The notes under the pieces: model-generated
What the model was told of the DNA's origin: nothing
The model's database searches: none
The model's input: the letters and a program-made list of their open reading frames with translations, nothing else
Part shown: positions 8,045 to 16,873 of the stretch, piece by piece
Numbering within the stretch: the first letter of the stretch is position 1
Layout: each line of letters starts with the position of its first letter
Translations under genes and position numbers: made by a program
Assembly (NCBI RefSeq): GCF_030499515.1
Contig: NZ_JASTWJ010000001.1
Coordinates: 6,304,001-6,368,000, forward strand
From: Streptomyces sp. DT2A-34
GTDB lineage: Bacteria > Actinomycetota > Actinomycetes > Streptomycetales > Streptomycetaceae
Length of the DNA: 64,000 bases
Direction: 5' to 3'

Positions 8045-10255
8045 ATGAATGCTGGCGTTCAGCAGAGTGTGCACGGCCGCGAACACACAGTCCGGGATCT
8101 GTTCAGCAGGCAGTACGGGCTGGAGTACTACCAGCGTGAGTACACCTGGGAGCGCCGTCACGTCGTAGAGCTGGTCAACGACCTAACGTCCGCCTTCTTG
8201 AGGGACTGGCATCCCGGCCACGACCGTCAGCAGTACGCGACGTATCGACCGTACTTCCTTGGCCCCTTCGTTTGTCACTCTGCCGGCATCAAGAAGAACC
8301 TGGTGGACGGGCAACAGCGTTTTACAACGCTCCATTTGCTGCTCATCCACCTTGAGAAGTTGCTCTCAGAGCAGGGAGACGCTGACTCCGCTCACATGGT
8401 GGGAGCGATGGTCCGACGCTACGCCGGCGGGGTCCATCACTACACCATTGACGTTGATGAGCGGAGGGCCTGCTTGGAGGCCTTGCGTAGCGGGGAAGAG
8501 TTCGACACATCCGGCCAGACCGTATCGGTACAGAATCTCTGGCTGAGAGCTCAGGACATTTCCGAAGCAATACCGGAAGAGCTCGTCGACGACTGCCTTG
8601 CCACCTTTTCCGATTGGCTGGCTGACCGAGTCTTTCTCGTAGAGATCACTGCCGCCGATCGCGATCTGGGCTGGGAGATCTTTGAACGTATGAATGACCG
8701 CGGGGCCGGCCTCACATCTTTGGATCTCCTCAAGAGCTTCATCCTGTCCCATGCGAGCCAGGAACAGGCCGCTCTAAACGCAGCGTGGCGCGATACCGTT
8801 GCGAAGCTCAGCAGTCACGGCCGACAGGTCCCTAGCGAATTCTTCGAAGCACTTCTAATAGCCAAGTATGCAGCCATAGATGGAAGCGATGTGACTGAAA
8901 TATCACGCGCCTTCCATGAGTGGGTGCGGGCGAATCCGGAACGCATGGGGCTTCGACTCCAAGGGAAGGATTATAGCGACTTCGTGCTTGAGGTCGTATC
9001 ACCTGCGGCGACTCAGTTCAGCTCGCTCTTGGATGCCGCGCGCATTCGCACTCAGGGGCTCGAAGAAATCTTCTACAACGCTTCGAATGGGATCGACTCT
9101 CAGTATCTGCTCATCATGGCCGCCGCGAGGAGCAATGACACTGAGTCCAATTTTAGGGAGAAGGCGCGCCTCCTAGCTGCCTACATGGATCTGTTGTTCA
9201 TTCTCCGCACAGTGAACAACGATACGGCGGTTCAGCCGCTTCACTTCCGTGAAGAGGCCTATCGGCTACTTCCGGCCGTGCGGCAGACCTCGTCTCTAGA
9301 CGAGTTGCGCGAATTGCTCGGCCACGAAGCATCGGATCTCTCCTACAGCTTCGAAGCGGTCCAAAAATTCAGCCTGCATAACAACCGACGGCAGGTCCGA
9401 TACCTTCTTGCGCGGCTGACCGCTTTCGTCGAGGTAGGGTGCGGTCGAAGCGATGAGGTTGACCGGTACCTCGGACTCCGAACAGATCCCTCAGGCGAAG
9501 AAGCCGTGCCATGGGAAATTGAACACATATGGGCAAACAAATACAGCCTGCACGTTCAGAGTGGAATCGCTAACGAGCAAGAGTTTCAGCAGGCTCGAAA
9601 CCGTCTTGGCGCCCTCCTTCTGCTGGAGAAGCCCGACAACGCCAGCTTCGGCGCTGATCGCTACATGGACAAGCTGCCGCATTACCACCGCCAGAACTTC
9701 CTTGCGGCATCCCTGCACCCCAACACGTACTCGCGGACACCAGCCTTCCGTAAATTTCGGAAGAACCACGGCCTTGAGGAGCACTTCTCAGCCTTCGCAG
9801 ACAACTTCGACAAGGAAGCTATTGAATCCCGCTCAGCTCTTTACCGGAAGCTGTGCGAGCTCATCTGGAGCCCTCAGAGGATCGGATTCTCGAAGGCTGT
9901 TGTAGCGACTCCTTCCCGGGAACGGCAGCTGCCTCAACGGAAGAAGACGCATTACGGCGTGCAGGTCAGTGACCTTATCCAGGTAGGTCTTGTCCAAGAA
10001 GGTGCAAAGATTCGCGGAGGATCCAAGCGCAGCGGTTACCCTCATGACGCCACCCTGATCTCGGGAGGCCGTGTGCGGATCGAGTCGAGCGGCGAAGAGT
10101 TTGGATCGCTCTCCGGCGCCGGAAAAGCCGTACTAGGTGGCACTTCGTGTCCCGGTTGGGACTTCTGGCATGTCGAGGATTCTGGCGGGAATTTGATCCC
10201 TCTGAAGTCCATACGCCAGAAGGCGATCGCGCAAGGACTGCTCGATCAGGGCTGA
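8045..10255 (+). CDS. DUF262/DUF1524 (GmrSD-like) restriction protein with C-terminal RAMA-like domain
   Basis: 736 residues. The N-terminal DUF262 domain has LEYYQREYTWER (about residues 28-39) and the signature VDGQQRFTTLHLLL (from residue 87). A DUF1524 HNH-like part follows near residues 488-560 (WEIEHIWANKY ... ARNRLGALLLLEKPDN). The last 100 residues (YGVQVSDLIQVGLVQEGAKI ... GWDFWHVEDSG) resemble the RAMA domain, found fused to restriction proteins and thought to read modified adenine. GmrS/GmrD-type proteins cleave modified phage DNA in an NTP-dependent way. The ATG at 8045 is chosen for aggag seven bases upstream; a GTG at 8021 is the alternative. The gene is visibly less GC-rich than its neighbours, which suggests recent acquisition. 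Confidence 0.85.
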   Translation: MNAGVQQSVHGREHTVRDLFSRQYGLEYYQREYTWERRHVVELVNDLTSAFLRDWHPGHDRQQYATYRPYFLGPFVCHSAGIKKNLVDGQQRFTTLHLLLIHLEKLLSEQGDADSAHMVGAMVRRYAGGVHHYTIDVDERRACLEALRSGEEFDTSGQTVSVQNLWLRAQDISEAIPEELVDDCLATFSDWLADRVFLVEITAADRDLGWEIFERMNDRGAGLTSLDLLKSFILSHASQEQAALNAAWRDTVAKLSSHGRQVPSEFFEALLIAKYAAIDGSDVTEISRAFHEWVRANPERMGLRLQGKDYSDFVLEVVSPAATQFSSLLDAARIRTQGLEEIFYNASNGIDSQYLLIMAAARSNDTESNFREKARLLAAYMDLLFILRTVNNDTAVQPLHFREEAYRLLPAVRQTSSLDELRELLGHEASDLSYSFEAVQKFSLHNNRRQVRYLLARLTAFVEVGCGRSDEVDRYLGLRTDPSGEEAVPWEIEHIWANKYSLHVQSGIANEQEFQQARNRLGALLLLEKPDNASFGADRYMDKLPHYHRQNFLAASLHPNTYSRTPAFRKFRKNHGLEEHFSAFADNFDKEAIESRSALYRKLCELIWSPQRIGFSKAVVATPSRERQLPQRKKTHYGVQVSDLIQVGLVQEGAKIRGGSKRSGYPHDATLISGGRVRIESSGEEFGSLSGAGKAVLGGTSCPGWDFWHVEDSGGNLIPLKSIRQKAIAQGLLDQG

Positions 10256-10266
10256 CTCGATCTTTC

Positions 10267-10298
10267 GCGGAGGCCGTCAGTTTACTGACGGCCTCCGC
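10267..10298. terminator. Strong hairpin between convergent genes (bidirectional terminator)
   Basis: Perfect 14-bp stem gcggaggccgtcag / ctgacggcctccgc with loop ttta, 11 bases after the DUF262 gene stop and 135 bases beyond the hsdM stop. It lacks a long T-run, as is common in high-GC actinobacteria. Confidence 0.8.
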
Positions 10299-10433
10299 TC
10301 AGACTGAACGCGTTTTCGGGGGCGCCCATCGCCATCAACGATGGCCCGCGGCCCTTGCTAACTGGGCTGACAAGCTCTCCTTCCCTGTCGAACCCAAACT
10401 TTGCGCACGGCAGCCCTGGAAACGAAAAGCTTC

Positions 10434-12023
10434 TCAGCCCTGTTGCGCCTTGGGCAGTTCCACGCCCAGTTCCTTAGCGAACGCTTCGATCTCGGACATG
10501 GCTTCACGCAGATTTTGCGCGACGTTGACAGTCAACTCGCTGATGGACATGGGCCCTTGCCCGTCGGAGGAAGCTGCGTCGATCTCGCCCACATTCAGGT
10601 TCACCGATGCGTCGGCAAGCAGCTTCTTCGCGTCGAACGCGTGGAAGCGCTCGGATTCCTTCCGCTGAGTGCGATCGGGATCGTCCTTGCTGAACGCCTG
10701 TTTCTCAAAGTCGGCCAGGTGCTCAGCTTGCAAGGGGCGTTGCTTGAGCGTGAAGTTGCTGCCAGTACGGAGGTCATAGACCCACAACTTCCCAGTGCGC
10801 GGAGGGTCCGTCTCTGCGCGGAAACCGGGCACCGCGTCGAAGAAGAGCACTACCGCCTTCACCCCACCCGCCTGGAAGATGTTCTCGGGCAGTCGCAGCA
10901 TCGTGTGCAGGTTGTAGTTGGTCAGCAGCTCTCGGCGGATTAGTGCCCCCGCGCTCTTCTCCCCGCCTTCGTTCAGGACGCTGTCCGGGACGATCACAGC
11001 GGCACGGCCCTTATCGGTCAGCAAGGTGCCGATGTGCTGAAGGAAGTTGAGTTGTTTGTTTGTTGTGGTCCGTTCGCCGAGCCAGAAGTCCGGGCGGTAA
11101 TACGTGGCGTCACCGATGGCGTCGTCGCTGTCCTCATCGCCCTTCCCTGCGACGGTGACCGACGACTTCCGGCCGAAGGGCGGGTTTGCCAGGACCATGC
11201 TGGCGTCGCGGGTCGGCTGCTTGCGCAGCGCGTCGGTCACCTCGATGACAGGGGCACCGGTCGCCTCGCCGATATCGTGCAGCAGGAGGTTCATCGCGGC
11301 GATGCGGGCGGTGGTTGGGACGATCTCGGTGCCCCAGATGCGCTTAGTCCGCAGCTCCTTCCAGTCGGAGTCGGGCAGGTCGTCCTTCTCGTACTCCTGG
11401 GTGATGTAGTCGTGCGCCGCCAGCAGAAATCCGCCCGTCCCGCAGGCAGGGTCGGTGATCGTGTCGTACGGGGTCGGGCGCATGCACCGCACGATCGACT
11501 CGATCAGTACGCGCGGTGTGAAGTACTGCCCTGCCCCGCCCCGGGTGTCCTGCGCGCTGCGGGCGATGAGGGCCTCGTAGGCGGCGCCCTTGATGTCGGA
11601 GCGGGCGTGCAGCCACTTCTCCTCGTTGATCAGGTCGACGATCAGGCGGCGCAGGTTGGCAGGGTTCTCGATGCGATTGCGAGCCCGGTTGAAGATCAGG
11701 CTGAGGGTGGTGTGGTCCTCGTTTGCGCTGCGATGACCGAGGTCGGCGAGGAGTTGGGTGTACGCCTCCTCCAGAGGTTCGCCTTCGAGATCAAGCAGCT
11801 TGGTCCAGCCACGATTCTTCCACTTGCCTGTGACCGGGAGGATGTGTTTGTGGTCCGCGGGGTTGGTCTTCTTCGCGTTCGCCTCTTCCTGTTCCGCGGC
11901 CATCTTGAGGAAGATCAGGAAGCTGAGCTGCTCCAGGTAGTCCTGACTGGACACACCGTCGTCGCGCAGGACGTTGCAGTAGTTCCAGAGGCGGTCGACG
12001 AGTTGCCGTGCGGCCGTTTTCAC
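10434..12023 (-). CDS. hsdM: Type I restriction-modification DNA methyltransferase subunit HsdM
   Basis: 529 residues. It has an N-terminal helical HsdM domain (LVDRLWNYCNVLRDDGVSSQ ... FLIFLKMA) and an N6-adenine methyltransferase core with SAM motif I DPACGTGGFLLAAHDYI (near residue 190) and catalytic motif IV NPPF (near residue 282, VLANPPFGRKS). In type I systems two HsdM and one HsdS form the methyltransferase. The GTG start at 12023 shares a base with the stop of hsdS (TAGTG), so the genes are translationally coupled. It is last in the leftward operon hsdR-hsdS-hsdM. Length and motifs look intact. Confidence 0.95.
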   Translation of the reverse strand: MKTAARQLVDRLWNYCNVLRDDGVSSQDYLEQLSFLIFLKMAAEQEEANAKKTNPADHKHILPVTGKWKNRGWTKLLDLEGEPLEEAYTQLLADLGHRSANEDHTTLSLIFNRARNRIENPANLRRLIVDLINEEKWLHARSDIKGAAYEALIARSAQDTRGGAGQYFTPRVLIESIVRCMRPTPYDTITDPACGTGGFLLAAHDYITQEYEKDDLPDSDWKELRTKRIWGTEIVPTTARIAAMNLLLHDIGEATGAPVIEVTDALRKQPTRDASMVLANPPFGRKSSVTVAGKGDEDSDDAIGDATYYRPDFWLGERTTTNKQLNFLQHIGTLLTDKGRAAVIVPDSVLNEGGEKSAGALIRRELLTNYNLHTMLRLPENIFQAGGVKAVVLFFDAVPGFRAETDPPRTGKLWVYDLRTGSNFTLKQRPLQAEHLADFEKQAFSKDDPDRTQRKESERFHAFDAKKLLADASVNLNVGEIDAASSDGQGPMSISELTVNVAQNLREAMSEIEAFAKELGVELPKAQQG

Positions 12024-13720
12024 TAGCTGAACTCCAAGGGAAGGGCGGTCTGTTCGCCGTCAAAGGCAGAGGTGTCACGGTGGGGCGGAGGAGGTTGGGT
12101 TGCCCTTGCGGATGGACTCGCCTTCCGTTGCTTACGCCGGACGCTTCGTTGCGGCTGGCCTTCCGCGTGCTGGGCTACACGGGCAGCACGCCGGGCCGCC
12201 TTGCGCTCCGCCTCGGCGATCTCGCGCTCGACCTGAATCCGCTTGAGGAGTTCTTCTGCGTGCTCGTCGTCCGGGTCCTGGGGGACGAGGTTGCCGCTGA
12301 AAGCTTCCTGGAGGAGGCCGCGGCGCAGGTAGGCCAGATCAGTCAGTGCACGCCGGCAGCGCTCAGCCAGGAACGCCACCCGGCGGAGTGCTTGCTCACC
12401 GGACCGGACCAAGCCCTCTTGTTCACCAGGCGGCGGAATCGGCACGGGCAGTTTCTTGACCTTGGAAATGCTGATTGAAGCGAGATTGACACTCTGCTTT
12501 CCGTTTACCTCGAACCAGCGCCGCGCCGCCGAATTGGCGTACCAGGACAGCAGTTTGGGGTGTGTCGCCTCTCCTTCGACCCGAGCACGAAAGAGGTGAT
12601 TCTGGTGGATGCATTCATCGAGTTGCTTCTCCCAGACCCAACCTCGCCCTAGCTTGTCCCGGTCACCGCCCTCGCTCATGAGGATGTCGCCTTCACGGAG
12701 GCGCAGCTTGTCGAGGGTCTTACGCGGGACGCGAATGTTGGCCACATGGGACAGGTCAAGGTGTGCTCTCTGAGCGTTCGCCACCCGAAGGTAGGGGACC
12801 TCAGGCCACGATTCATTGCTCTGCCGCTTCGCGTCCTTGCTTACGCCACCGACGACTTCAGCGATCTCGTCCAGACGGCGCCACACCCAACCGGGTGCCG
12901 TGTCGGACAGCACACCGTCAGTAACCCCTGGCGCGTTCTCGATCTTCCCGGGGACACGCCCTCGCGTCGAGGTGAGCAGGCCCGTTGCCGCCGCCGTCAT
13001 GACAGCGTTCTCCAGCCGCTCAAGGTCACCTTGAGCGCAGAGCACTTTGGTCTCGATGGCGTTGAGCCGCGCCTCCCGCTCCCCGAACACCTCCACGATC
13101 CGCCGCTGCTCTTCGGTAGGCGGCACCGGGACCTCCACCGACTTCAGCCGCACCGCCGACAGGTGCGCGATGTTCGTCGTGATGCGGGCCTCGCGCAGGA
13201 AGCGCCCGAAGTGCATGTGCCGCCGGAACACGAGCAGCGCCCACTCCGGCAGGAGCCCGGTGTTGGGATGGAAGCGGATCAGGCTATTGGTGAACGCCAT
13301 GTCGGCGGGCTCGCCCCGATACAGGGCAGGCCGGCCGACAAGGTGCGGGCTCTGGCCCTCGTTCAGCAGGACGTCGCCTGGGCGCAGGCGGTACTGCTCG
13401 AAGACTCCGGAGAAGTCCATCTCCTTGAGGTCGGTCGTGTCGATGCGGTCCTCGAAGACGTTCGCCACCCTCAGGTACGGGCGCATCTCAGGGCCGTGAT
13501 GCCAATTGGGATGCCGCTGGCGGCCAAGGTCGACATCGCCGACATCCCCGACTGTCGCCCAGGCCCACCCCGCCGGAAGCTCCGGTTGCTCGACAGCCCC
13601 TTCCCCGAGCTCGTCTCTGCCGTCGCCTTCGCCCGGCGCGTTCCCGACGCCCTCCGCGCCCTCAGAGACACCTGCCCCGTCGGAGGCCGTACCTTGGCCG
13701 GAGGTCATACGTCCGCTCAC
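12023..13720 (-). CDS. hsdS: Type I restriction-modification specificity subunit HsdS
   Basis: 565 residues from the GTG at 13720, which overlaps the hsdR stop as GTGA; an ATG at 13708 is an alternative. After a Gly/Glu-rich leader there are two target-recognition halves. The first begins LPAGWAWATVGDVGDVDLG, with YLRVANVFED and a conserved end VPVPPTEEQRRIVEVF. The second begins APGWVWRRLDEIAEVVGG, with YLRVANAQRA and VPIPPPGEQEGLV. The C-terminus is a basic, Arg/Ala-rich tail, somewhat longer than usual. HsdS sets the bipartite DNA target of the complex; the target cannot be predicted here. Confidence 0.92.
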   Translation of the reverse strand: MSGRMTSGQGTASDGAGVSEGAEGVGNAPGEGDGRDELGEGAVEQPELPAGWAWATVGDVGDVDLGRQRHPNWHHGPEMRPYLRVANVFEDRIDTTDLKEMDFSGVFEQYRLRPGDVLLNEGQSPHLVGRPALYRGEPADMAFTNSLIRFHPNTGLLPEWALLVFRRHMHFGRFLREARITTNIAHLSAVRLKSVEVPVPPTEEQRRIVEVFGEREARLNAIETKVLCAQGDLERLENAVMTAAATGLLTSTRGRVPGKIENAPGVTDGVLSDTAPGWVWRRLDEIAEVVGGVSKDAKRQSNESWPEVPYLRVANAQRAHLDLSHVANIRVPRKTLDKLRLREGDILMSEGGDRDKLGRGWVWEKQLDECIHQNHLFRARVEGEATHPKLLSWYANSAARRWFEVNGKQSVNLASISISKVKKLPVPIPPPGEQEGLVRSGEQALRRVAFLAERCRRALTDLAYLRRGLLQEAFSGNLVPQDPDDEHAEELLKRIQVEREIAEAERKAARRAARVAQHAEGQPQRSVRRKQRKASPSARATQPPPPHRDTSAFDGEQTALPLEFS

Positions 13721-16611
13721 GCACCCAGTTCCCTGTCCAACTCGTCCACCAGCTTCTCCGGCTCCCACCGGCTGTCCTTGAAGGCGTCCACGAACGCGCC
13801 GTAGCCGCCGGCCCGGCGCCGCGCTCCCTCGTCCAGGGACGCGACGCTGACCGTGGCGTTGGCGGCGACCGCGTCCGCTATGCGGCTCAGCCATACTCGC
13901 TGCCGCTCGTCGAACGTGACGCCCGCCGTGTCCTGGCGTGCCAGCCACGCCTCCAGGCGACCCTCCACAGTACTGCGATATGGCCGGAACTCATCGCCAT
14001 CGAGTCCCAGCTCGAAGCGCATCACCGTTAGGAACTCGATCAGGCCCGCGTTTCGGCGTGTGGTGCCCCGGGCGATGCCCAGGTCGACGTACGCCTTCCA
14101 GAGCCTCGCCTCGGTCCATTCACGGCGAGTCGCCCTGACCTTGGCGATGAGTTCCTTCAGTGCGTCGAGGACCTCGCGCGGCCGCCGGCGTTCGCGGAAA
14201 GCGATGCGCAACGGGGTGATCTCGTCCGCGTGCTCGGTCATGTACGTATGCCAGTCCTCGACGACACTGCGGGCCTCCTCCTCATTGCGCAGCCCGCGCG
14301 CCTCAAGGATCTGGTCGAGGCTGATGTCGTCGATCAGCAGCCAGCTGTCGCGGGCGGCGGACAGCAGGGCCTCGCGCAGTTCCTCGCTCTCGACGAGGAG
14401 GCGCACCGCGCCGGAGATCTCTGCGGCCTCGTCCACCGGCTCACCCTTTGCCCGCGCTTCCAGGCGACGGTCGGTGTCGGCGGCATGTACGAGGCCGCGC
14501 ACCAGGTCCTCGTACGTCTCGTCGGGCCCGAGGTGTTCCTCGATCGCAGCGCGAGCGTTCCCGTCGAGGCGGCGGCCCAGGCGGCCGAGCCGGCCGGCCA
14601 GCGTCGCGACGTCGTCCACGTGCAGCCTGCGGCGCTCGGCGCAGGCGCTCAGCAGTTTCTCCAGGCTGGGGACGGGCTCGTCGTTGTCCCGGACCAGGGG
14701 GCGGGCATCGGTCTTCTCGTGCTCGGTGACGCCAACCGCGTCGACGATCACGAAGCGGTCCTTGTGGACGGCGTCCCGCGTGACCTTGCGCAGGTCGTGG
14801 TCCGAGACGGTGCGTGCGCCCCGGCCCTTCATCTGCTCGAAGTACGCCCACGACTGAATGTCCCGCATGAAGAAGAGGCATTCGAGGGCGGGGATGTCAG
14901 TTCCCGTGGCGATCATGTCGACGGTGACCGCGATGCGGGGTTGAGACTTGTTGCGGAAGTCGCTCAGCGAGTGTCGGGCGCCCGGCGCCTGGCTGGTGAT
15001 CTTCCGGCAGAAGCCGTCGCCCTTGTTGGGGAACGCGGTGCGGACCGCCTCCACGATGGCGTCGGCATGCAGATCGTTGTGCGCGAAGATGAGGGTTTTC
15101 GGGATTTCCTGGCGGCTGTAGATCTCGCCGGTCTCCTTGTCGACGACGGGCGGGAAGATCTCGGTGAACAGACGGTCGCGGAATGTCTCGATCACCAAAC
15201 GGATCTGGTCCTTTGAGCGGACCCGATGGTTTAGCTCGGTGCGCGCGTAGGGGTCGTCGTCATCCACCGCGTGCCAGCGCTCAGCGCGCGTCGGCTTGTG
15301 GATCTTGGAAATCACTGAGTTGACGCGTTCTACCGTGCCGTCCGGGGCTTTGAAATCCTTCTGAGCGGGGATCGTGGAGCCCTGTTGCGTGATACGGGTG
15401 GCGATCTTGTAAATGTCGTAGTCGACGTTGACGCCGTCGGCGACCGCCTCGGCGGACGAGTACTGGCTGACCATGTTGTCATCGAAGAACGCGAAGGTCC
15501 GGAACGTCGGGGTCGCGGTCAGGCCGATGACATGTGCGTCGAAGTAGTCCAGAACCGGGCGCCAGCGGTTGTAGATCGAGCGGTGGCACTCGTCGACGAC
15601 GATGAAGTCGAAGAAGTCGGGCGGCAGCTCGGGGTTGTAGCGGACGGTGGCGACGTCCCCGGCCAGCTTGTCGGCGCGTTCGGTCTCGAAGTTCTCGTCG
15701 TCGGGAGCGGGCATCTCGGTGCCGGAGATCCTGCACCACATCCGCTGAATCGTGGAGATCACGATCTTGTCGGATTCCGCGACCGCTCCCTTGGTGAACA
15801 GGCGCAGCGGCATCTGCTCGTGCAGCGACCGGTTCGAGCCGAGGGGGGTGAAACCCCGGTAGGCGTTGTAGGCCTGTTCGCCCAGGTTGAAGCGGTCGAC
15901 AAGGAAGAGCACGCGGTGAGCCTGCGCGTGCCGCAGCAGGCGGTAGCTCTCCTCGACCACCGTGTACGTCTTGCCCGCGGCCGTGGCCATCTGGATCAGG
16001 GAGCGGCGGTCGCCGCGGGCCAGGGACCTCTCCAGGTTCTTGATCGACCGGTACTGGGCCGCCCGCAGACGCCTGCGGGTGAGGGGCTTCGAGGGCAGGG
16101 TCCGCAGGCGGGCCTGGAGCGTCGGGGTGTCCGCGAGAGCCTGGGCCTGACGCATCCACCGCTCCAGCGTGGCGCCCTGGTGCGGGGCGAAGACCCGGCG
16201 GCTGCGTGCGCCGCCCTCCGGGGCACCCACGAGGAGCGTGCCGTCCACGCGCTCGGCGTCCAGGATGTTGCGAAACCACCACCGGGCGCCGTCGGTGACA
16301 TACCGGAACGGCAGCGGCAGGCCGCCGCGCCAGCCGCCCGACCCGCCGAGGGCGGCCGCCCGGGCCGCCAGCCGGCCGGTCTCCTCACTGAGGTCCTCGG
16401 GTACGCGCTGCGGTGCCCCTGCCACCACGACTCCACACATCTGACCGCGTACGTACAGGACGAACAGCACAACGTCCGGCTCGGGCGGCTTCGTCTGTAC
16501 GGCCTCGTACGGTGTGCCGAGTTCACGGGTACCGGGCGTGCACACGCGCCACCCCGCGGCCTCCAGACTCGCTGCCGATTCCGTGGCCCACTGCGGCACG
16601 GTGCTGCTCAC
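13717..16611 (-). CDS. hsdR: Type I restriction subunit HsdR (DEAD-like translocase); nuclease motif looks degenerate
   Basis: 964 residues with a superfamily 2 motor. Motif I is ATAAGKT (near residue 211), motif II is VVDECHRS (near residue 340) and motif III is GLTATPT. Later helicase motifs include VTVDMIATGTDIPALECL and QMKGRGART. The C-terminal helical domain that docks to HsdM is present. The N-terminal nuclease domain keeps the PDVVLFV strand. Where family members have an E-x-K (as in ...VVEAK...), this protein reads CGVVVAGAP, so the usual catalytic Glu and Lys are missing. Restriction activity may therefore be lost while ATPase and modification remain. It is the first gene of the leftward operon and overlaps hsdS by 4 bases. 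Its start faces the PtuA-like gene across 262 bp. Confidence 0.92.
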   Translation of the reverse strand: MSSTVPQWATESAASLEAAGWRVCTPGTRELGTPYEAVQTKPPEPDVVLFVLYVRGQMCGVVVAGAPQRVPEDLSEETGRLAARAAALGGSGGWRGGLPLPFRYVTDGARWWFRNILDAERVDGTLLVGAPEGGARSRRVFAPHQGATLERWMRQAQALADTPTLQARLRTLPSKPLTRRRLRAAQYRSIKNLERSLARGDRRSLIQMATAAGKTYTVVEESYRLLRHAQAHRVLFLVDRFNLGEQAYNAYRGFTPLGSNRSLHEQMPLRLFTKGAVAESDKIVISTIQRMWCRISGTEMPAPDDENFETERADKLAGDVATVRYNPELPPDFFDFIVVDECHRSIYNRWRPVLDYFDAHVIGLTATPTFRTFAFFDDNMVSQYSSAEAVADGVNVDYDIYKIATRITQQGSTIPAQKDFKAPDGTVERVNSVISKIHKPTRAERWHAVDDDDPYARTELNHRVRSKDQIRLVIETFRDRLFTEIFPPVVDKETGEIYSRQEIPKTLIFAHNDLHADAIVEAVRTAFPNKGDGFCRKITSQAPGARHSLSDFRNKSQPRIAVTVDMIATGTDIPALECLFFMRDIQSWAYFEQMKGRGARTVSDHDLRKVTRDAVHKDRFVIVDAVGVTEHEKTDARPLVRDNDEPVPSLEKLLSACAERRRLHVDDVATLAGRLGRLGRRLDGNARAAIEEHLGPDETYEDLVRGLVHAADTDRRLEARAKGEPVDEAAEISGAVRLLVESEELREALLSAARDSWLLIDDISLDQILEARGLRNEEEARSVVEDWHTYMTEHADEITPLRIAFRERRRPREVLDALKELIAKVRATRREWTEARLWKAYVDLGIARGTTRRNAGLIEFLTVMRFELGLDGDEFRPYRSTVEGRLEAWLARQDTAGVTFDERQRVWLSRIADAVAANATVSVASLDEGARRRAGGYGAFVDAFKDSRWEPEKLVDELDRELGA

Positions 16612-16655
16612 GATCCCTCCCCACGTTGCACGTCACACGGTGTACATCCGAGCAC

Positions 16656-16681
16656 ATCGATTACAGCAGGCCGTGTACACG
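16656..16681 (+). promoter_or_regulatory. Putative operator: ATYGATTA-N9-GTGYACACG motif, copy 1
   Basis: The pattern atcgatta, nine bases, gtgtacacg lies in the divergent region between hsdR and the PtuA-like gene, 45 bases upstream of the hsdR start. The same pattern with the same 9-base spacer occurs at 38103-38128 between eccD and eccC. The right half cgtgtacacg is a perfect palindrome. Role inferred from shared position and spacing only. Confidence 0.4.
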
Positions 16682-16873
16682 TGGCAGGAGGGTACGGAAA
16701 GATCGGGCCAGCGCAGCCCCGCTCAAGGCTGCGCTGGGCCCCAGGGCGCCGCTGTCAGCGCTGCTTCATACAGTTAGTGGGCGTAGTCACAACACGCGCG
16801 CGCAACGTGACGGCCCTGGAGCACGTGGCACACGCAGGCATCTGCCGCAGCACGGCGAAAGGAGGTCGGGGCT

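Noticed and set aside
13853..14857. Plus-strand frame of 334 codons inside hsdR
   Set aside because: Ser/Arg-rich antisense shadow; hsdR motifs on the minus strand are unambiguous.
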